This document shows, piece after piece, positions 60,823 through 64,000 of a stretch of DNA of 64,000 nt. Source of the DNA: Solimonas marina (GTDB lineage: Bacteria; Pseudomonadota; Gammaproteobacteria; Nevskiales; Nevskiaceae); assembly GCF_012241385.1 (NCBI RefSeq), contig NZ_JAAVXB010000002.1, positions 434,001-498,000 of the forward strand, read 5' to 3'. A model generated the notes under the pieces. It was not told the origin of the DNA. It saw only the letters and a program-made list of their open reading frames with translations, and ran no database searches. Both the position numbers and the translations under genes were made by a program. How positions within the stretch are numbered: position 1 is the first letter of the stretch; each line of letters begins with the position of its first letter.

Positions 60823-62901
60823 TCAGCTCAGCCAGCGCTTCAGCCAGGCCTGCACGGTCTCGTGCCACTGCACGCTGTTGTGCGGCTTCATGACCCAGTG
60901 ATTCTCGTCCGGGTAGACCAGCAGCTCGGAGGCAATGCCGCGGCGCTGCAGCGCCGTGAACGCGCCGATGCCCTGTTCGACCGGGATGCGGAAGTCCTTT
61001 TCGCTGTGGATGATCAGCATCGGCGTCTTCCAGTTCTTGACGTAGTCGACCGGGTTGAAGCGCTCATAGGCCTGCGGATCGTCGTACTGCGGCGCGCCGT
61101 GCTCCCACTCGTCGAACCACAGTTCCTCGGTCGAGTAATACATCATGCGGCTGTCGAAGACGCCGTCGTGGTTGACGATGCACTTGAAGCCGTCCGGCCA
61201 GTTGCCGGCGATCCAGTTCATCATGTAACCGCCGTAGCTGGCGCCGAGCGCCGCGGCCTTGGTGCCGTCGAGGAAGTCGTACTTCTTCACCGCGTAGGCG
61301 AAGCCCTTCTTCAGGTCTTCGAGCGGCTTGCCGCCCCAGTCGCGCGAGATCGAATCGGTGAACGCCTGGCCGTAGCCGGTCGAGCCGTGGAAGTCGATGA
61401 AGACCACGGCGTAGCCCATGCCGGCGAACACCGCCGGGTTCCAGCGATAGTGGAAGTCATTGCCCATGCTGCCTTGCGGGCCGCCGTGGACGATGAAGGC
61501 GATCGGATACTTCTTGCCCTTCACGTAATTCCACGGCTTCATCACGTAGCCGTGCACGGTTTCGTCGTGCCAGCCGGGGAAGCTGAACTGCTCGTAGTCG
61601 CCGAACTGCACGTCGGCGAGGCGCTCGGCGTTGACGTCGGTGAGGCGCGTCGCGTTCTGGCCGCCCGGCGTCGTCAGGTACAGGTCGGCCGGCGCGTTGA
61701 GGCTGTCGAGCGCGTAGACGAAGGTGTTGCCGACGATGTCGAAGCCGCCGATGTGGCCGTCGCCGGTCAGCGCGGTGGCGTTGCCGCTGGCGACGTCGAT
61801 CGCGAACACGCGGTGCTGACCGAGATCGTCGGCGGTCGTGTAGAGGGTCTTGCCGTCGGCCGAGAACATCACACCGCCGGCCGAGCGGTCCCAGGCCGGA
61901 TCGACTTCACGGGTCTGGCCGGTCTTCAGATCGCGCAGCATGATCGCCAGACGGTCGGATTCGAACTTCGGACGCTTCATCGCCGTCCACGCCAGATAGC
62001 GGCCGTCCGGCGAGAACTGCGGGGTGGTGTCGGTGGCTTCGTTGCCTTGGGTCAGATTCTGCGGCTGCTTCGAGCCGTCGCTGGGCACCTGCCACAGATC
62101 GAGGTTGGTGCTCCAGGCCTCGGTCTTGCCGGCGATGCGCGCGGTGAACACCACGGTCTTGCCGTCCGGCGAGAACGTGTATTCGGAGTCGTCGCCGAAC
62201 GGCTTGCTCGGCACGTCGCCGTCGATGTCCTGGCTCAGCAGCACCGGCGCCCCGATCTTGCCGTCGGTGCCGAGCGTGGCCGCGAACAGCTGCGAGCGCG
62301 TGCCGGTCGACCAGGTATCCCAGTGGCGGATGAACAGGCGGTCGTAGACCGTGCCGGTGCTTTTGCGCGCGGCGGCTTCGTCGAACTTCTTCTTGCTGCA
62401 GGCGATGTCGCCCTGGCACTCGGGATAGATCTCGAGCGAGAACGCGACGCGCTGGCCGTCCGGCGCCAGCATGAAGGTCGAGACGTCGAGCGGCAGCGCG
62501 GTGACCGGCTGCGCCTCGCCGCCGCGCATGTCGAGCTTCCAGACCTGGCTGGAGCCGCTGCGCGACGACAGGAAGTAGAGGGCCGAACCGTCCGGCGCCC
62601 AGCGCGGGCTGTTGCTCGACGCCGGGCCGCTGGTCATCGGCCGCGACTGCTTCGTCGCCAGATCCATCAGCCAGATCTGCGTGATGCCCTTGTTGGCGTC
62701 GTAGTCGGTGCTGCGCAGCGTGTAGGCGACGGACTTGCCGTCCGGCGACAGGCGCGGGTCGGAAATGCGCTGGAGGGTGACGAGATCCATCGCGGTGATC
62801 GCGCGCGGATCGTGTTTGTTGGAATGCATGGTCGAGCTGGCGCCGAAAGCGGAAAGTGACATCGTGGCGAGCACTGCGCCCGCGAGCAAACGTTTCATCA
62901 T
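60823..62901 (-). CDS. S9-family prolyl-oligopeptidase-type peptidase
   Basis: About 692 residues from the ATGATG at 62901/62898 (AGGG just upstream). Signal peptide LLAGAVLATMSLSAFGA. N-terminal beta-propeller with TolB-like DPRLSPDGKSVAYTLRS and PRWAPDGSALYFLSSRSGSS repeats (about 45-400), then an alpha/beta-hydrolase with Ser in GASYGGYMMNWIA, Asp in IIHSEKDFRIPV and His in YPDENHWVMKPH. Resembles acylaminoacyl- or dipeptidyl-peptidases, exported to the periplasm. Same strand as the M28 gene with a 72-base gap. Confidence 0.92.
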   Translation of the reverse strand: MMKRLLAGAVLATMSLSAFGASSTMHSNKHDPRAITAMDLVTLQRISDPRLSPDGKSVAYTLRSTDYDANKGITQIWLMDLATKQSRPMTSGPASSNSPRWAPDGSALYFLSSRSGSSQVWKLDMRGGEAQPVTALPLDVSTFMLAPDGQRVAFSLEIYPECQGDIACSKKKFDEAAARKSTGTVYDRLFIRHWDTWSTGTRSQLFAATLGTDGKIGAPVLLSQDIDGDVPSKPFGDDSEYTFSPDGKTVVFTARIAGKTEAWSTNLDLWQVPSDGSKQPQNLTQGNEATDTTPQFSPDGRYLAWTAMKRPKFESDRLAIMLRDLKTGQTREVDPAWDRSAGGVMFSADGKTLYTTADDLGQHRVFAIDVASGNATALTGDGHIGGFDIVGNTFVYALDSLNAPADLYLTTPGGQNATRLTDVNAERLADVQFGDYEQFSFPGWHDETVHGYVMKPWNYVKGKKYPIAFIVHGGPQGSMGNDFHYRWNPAVFAGMGYAVVFIDFHGSTGYGQAFTDSISRDWGGKPLEDLKKGFAYAVKKYDFLDGTKAAALGASYGGYMMNWIAGNWPDGFKCIVNHDGVFDSRMMYYSTEELWFDEWEHGAPQYDDPQAYERFNPVDYVKNWKTPMLIIHSEKDFRIPVEQGIGAFTALQRRGIASELLVYPDENHWVMKPHNSVQWHETVQAWLKRWLS

Positions 62902-63094
62902 GGTCCCTGTAACGTGGCCCGGTCCCACCCGGTGGTCGGGCATGGTAAACCGCGTGCTGCGCTGGGGACTGAGGGAAAACCCGCTGCCGCAGCGCAGCAT
63001 CGGCAGCGACACTGTCGCCACCGTCAGCGGCGCGGCCCGATGCGGCCGGTTTGTCGCGCGGCGTGCCCGCGCTCACCACATGAAACAGGATCCG

Positions 63095-64000
63095 ATGACC
63101 GACGCCGCCCTGTCCGACGCCCTCCCGCGCACGGATTTTCTCGGCCACCCGAAAGGCCTCTACGTCTGCTTCTTCACCGAGATGTGGGAGCGCTTCTCGT
63201 TCTACGGCATGAAGGCGCTGCTGCTGCTGTATCTGATCAAGTACCACCGCTTTTCCGACGATCACGGCTACAACCTGATCGGTGCCTACGGCGGCCTGGT
63301 CTACGCGGCGCCGGTGTTCGGCGGCCTGGTCGCCGACCGCTGGCTGGGCATGCGCAAGAGCATCCTGCTCGGCGGCGTGCTGCTGTGCCTGGGGCATTTT
63401 GCGATGGCGGTGGAAGGGCATCCGGCGCGCGTCGTCGACGGCGTGGTGATGCGCGACACGCGCGCGCTGCAGGTCTTCTACTTCGCGCTGGCGCTGATCA
63501 TCGTCGGCGTCGGCTTTCTCAAGGCCAATGTTTCGACGCTGGTCGGCAAGCTCTACGCCGAGCAGGATCCGCGGCGCGAGGCCGGTTTTTCGATCTACTA
63601 CGCCGGCGTCAATCTCGGTGGCGTGATTTCCGGCGTGCTGTGCGGCTGGCTCGGTGAGACCTTCGGCTGGGGCTACGGCTTCGGTGCTGCCGGTGTCGGC
63701 ATGCTGTTCGGTCTGGCGACCTTCGTCTACGGACAGCGCTATCTGCTCGGCCGCGCCGAGCCGCCCGATGCGCCGCGCCTGCGCGAGCGTCTGCTCGCCG
63801 GCCTGTCGCGCGAAACCTGGATTTACGTCGCCACCTTCGGCGGCGTGTTGGTCGGCTGGCAGCTGATCCAGCGCCATTCGCTGATGCTGGACGTGCCGGG
63901 CCTGCCGCAGATGAGCGCGGTGTTGTGGGGCATGCATGCGATCTCCGTCGTGCTGCTCGGCTGGATCGCGTGGTTTCTGATCTTTCGCTGCAATCGGGTG
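63095..64000 (+). CDS. POT-family peptide:proton symporter, N-terminal part (runs off window)
   Basis: 302 codons present, open to the right edge. The signature ExxERFxxYG is seen in FFTEMWERFSFYGMKALLLL (first helix), followed by ADRWLGMRKSILLGGVLL and GVGFLKANVSTLVGKLY, conserved in PTR2/POT transporters. About eight membrane helices are visible up to the edge. It imports di- and tripeptides with protons. ATG 63095 is chosen for the AGGAT just upstream; ATG 63080 is in frame without a ribosome site. Divergent from the S9 peptidase gene. Confidence 0.92.
   Translation, partial: MTDAALSDALPRTDFLGHPKGLYVCFFTEMWERFSFYGMKALLLLYLIKYHRFSDDHGYNLIGAYGGLVYAAPVFGGLVADRWLGMRKSILLGGVLLCLGHFAMAVEGHPARVVDGVVMRDTRALQVFYFALALIIVGVGFLKANVSTLVGKLYAEQDPRREAGFSIYYAGVNLGGVISGVLCGWLGETFGWGYGFGAAGVGMLFGLATFVYGQRYLLGRAEPPDAPRLRERLLAGLSRETWIYVATFGGVLVGWQLIQRHSLMLDVPGLPQMSAVLWGMHAISVVLLGWIAWFLIFRCNRV

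Noticed and set aside
1-64000. tRNA, rRNA, complete insertion sequence or prophage genes
   Set aside because: None could be supported by reading; no transposase, integrase or phage structural motif was seen.

Overview
The window is a 64 kb piece of a high-GC chromosome. Gene content and order point to a motile gammaproteobacterium: metG-mrp-dcd type housekeeping genes, a Pseudomonas/Xanthomonas-like flg-fliC-flaG-fliD block, CheV, FlgM/FlgN, SoxR and an archaic (Csu-type) pilus. A member of the Nevskiales/Xanthomonadales is a reasonable guess, but nothing here fixes the genus. No rRNA, tRNA, CRISPR array or intact insertion sequence was seen.

Layout. (1) 1-9955, + strand: a chemotaxis operon with the CheA C-terminus, CheW, two large receptors that share a 768-bp near-identical signalling domain, CheR, CheD, CheB and a short receptor-like protein behind its own sigma-28-type promoter. 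(2) 10023-18313: mrp and dcd, neighbours in other gammaproteobacteria, are separated by about 6.6 kb of accessory genes. These are an HxlR regulator with a divergent flavodoxin-fold oxidoreductase, a nitroreductase, two paralogous glycerophosphodiesterases flanking an AT-richer block with a tyrosine phosphatase and small unknown genes, and an acetyltransferase. dcd is followed by a 148-bp tandem array that repeats its own coding tail. (3) 18791-29655, mainly - strand: a secreted helical-repeat protein, an AraC regulator divergent from a lipoprotein alkylsulfatase, two small secreted proteins, a CBS-domain histidine kinase with a two-receiver partner, RlmKL and a macrodomain protein.

(4) 29714-43865: early and middle flagellar genes. 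ycgR-flgN-flgM and flgA lie on the - strand; cheV and flgBCDEFGHIJKL on the + strand. Sigma-54-like and sigma-28-like promoters are visible before flgA, cheV, flgB and flgM. (5) 43870-51740: an insertion-like block between flgL and fliC with a four-gene chaperone-usher pilus operon, an OmpW porin, an SGNH-hydrolase lipoprotein with a divergent AraC regulator, and a glutathione peroxidase. (6) 52041-55074: fliC with a clear sigma-28 promoter, then flaG and fliD. (7) 55071-64000: acetyltransferase, thiolase, FolD, a monooxygenase divergent from soxR across a SoxR-box promoter, two secreted peptidases (M28 and S9) and the start of a POT-family peptide transporter that runs off the window.

Working together: regions 1, 4 and 6 build and steer a single polar-type flagellum. 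Receptors signal through CheA/CheW/CheV, CheR/CheB/CheD adapt them, and YcgR links motility to c-di-GMP. The export-apparatus, motor and fliA/flr regulatory genes are not in this window. The secreted peptidases plus the peptide transporter suggest growth on peptides. The most unusual structure is the repeat array at the dcd 3' end.
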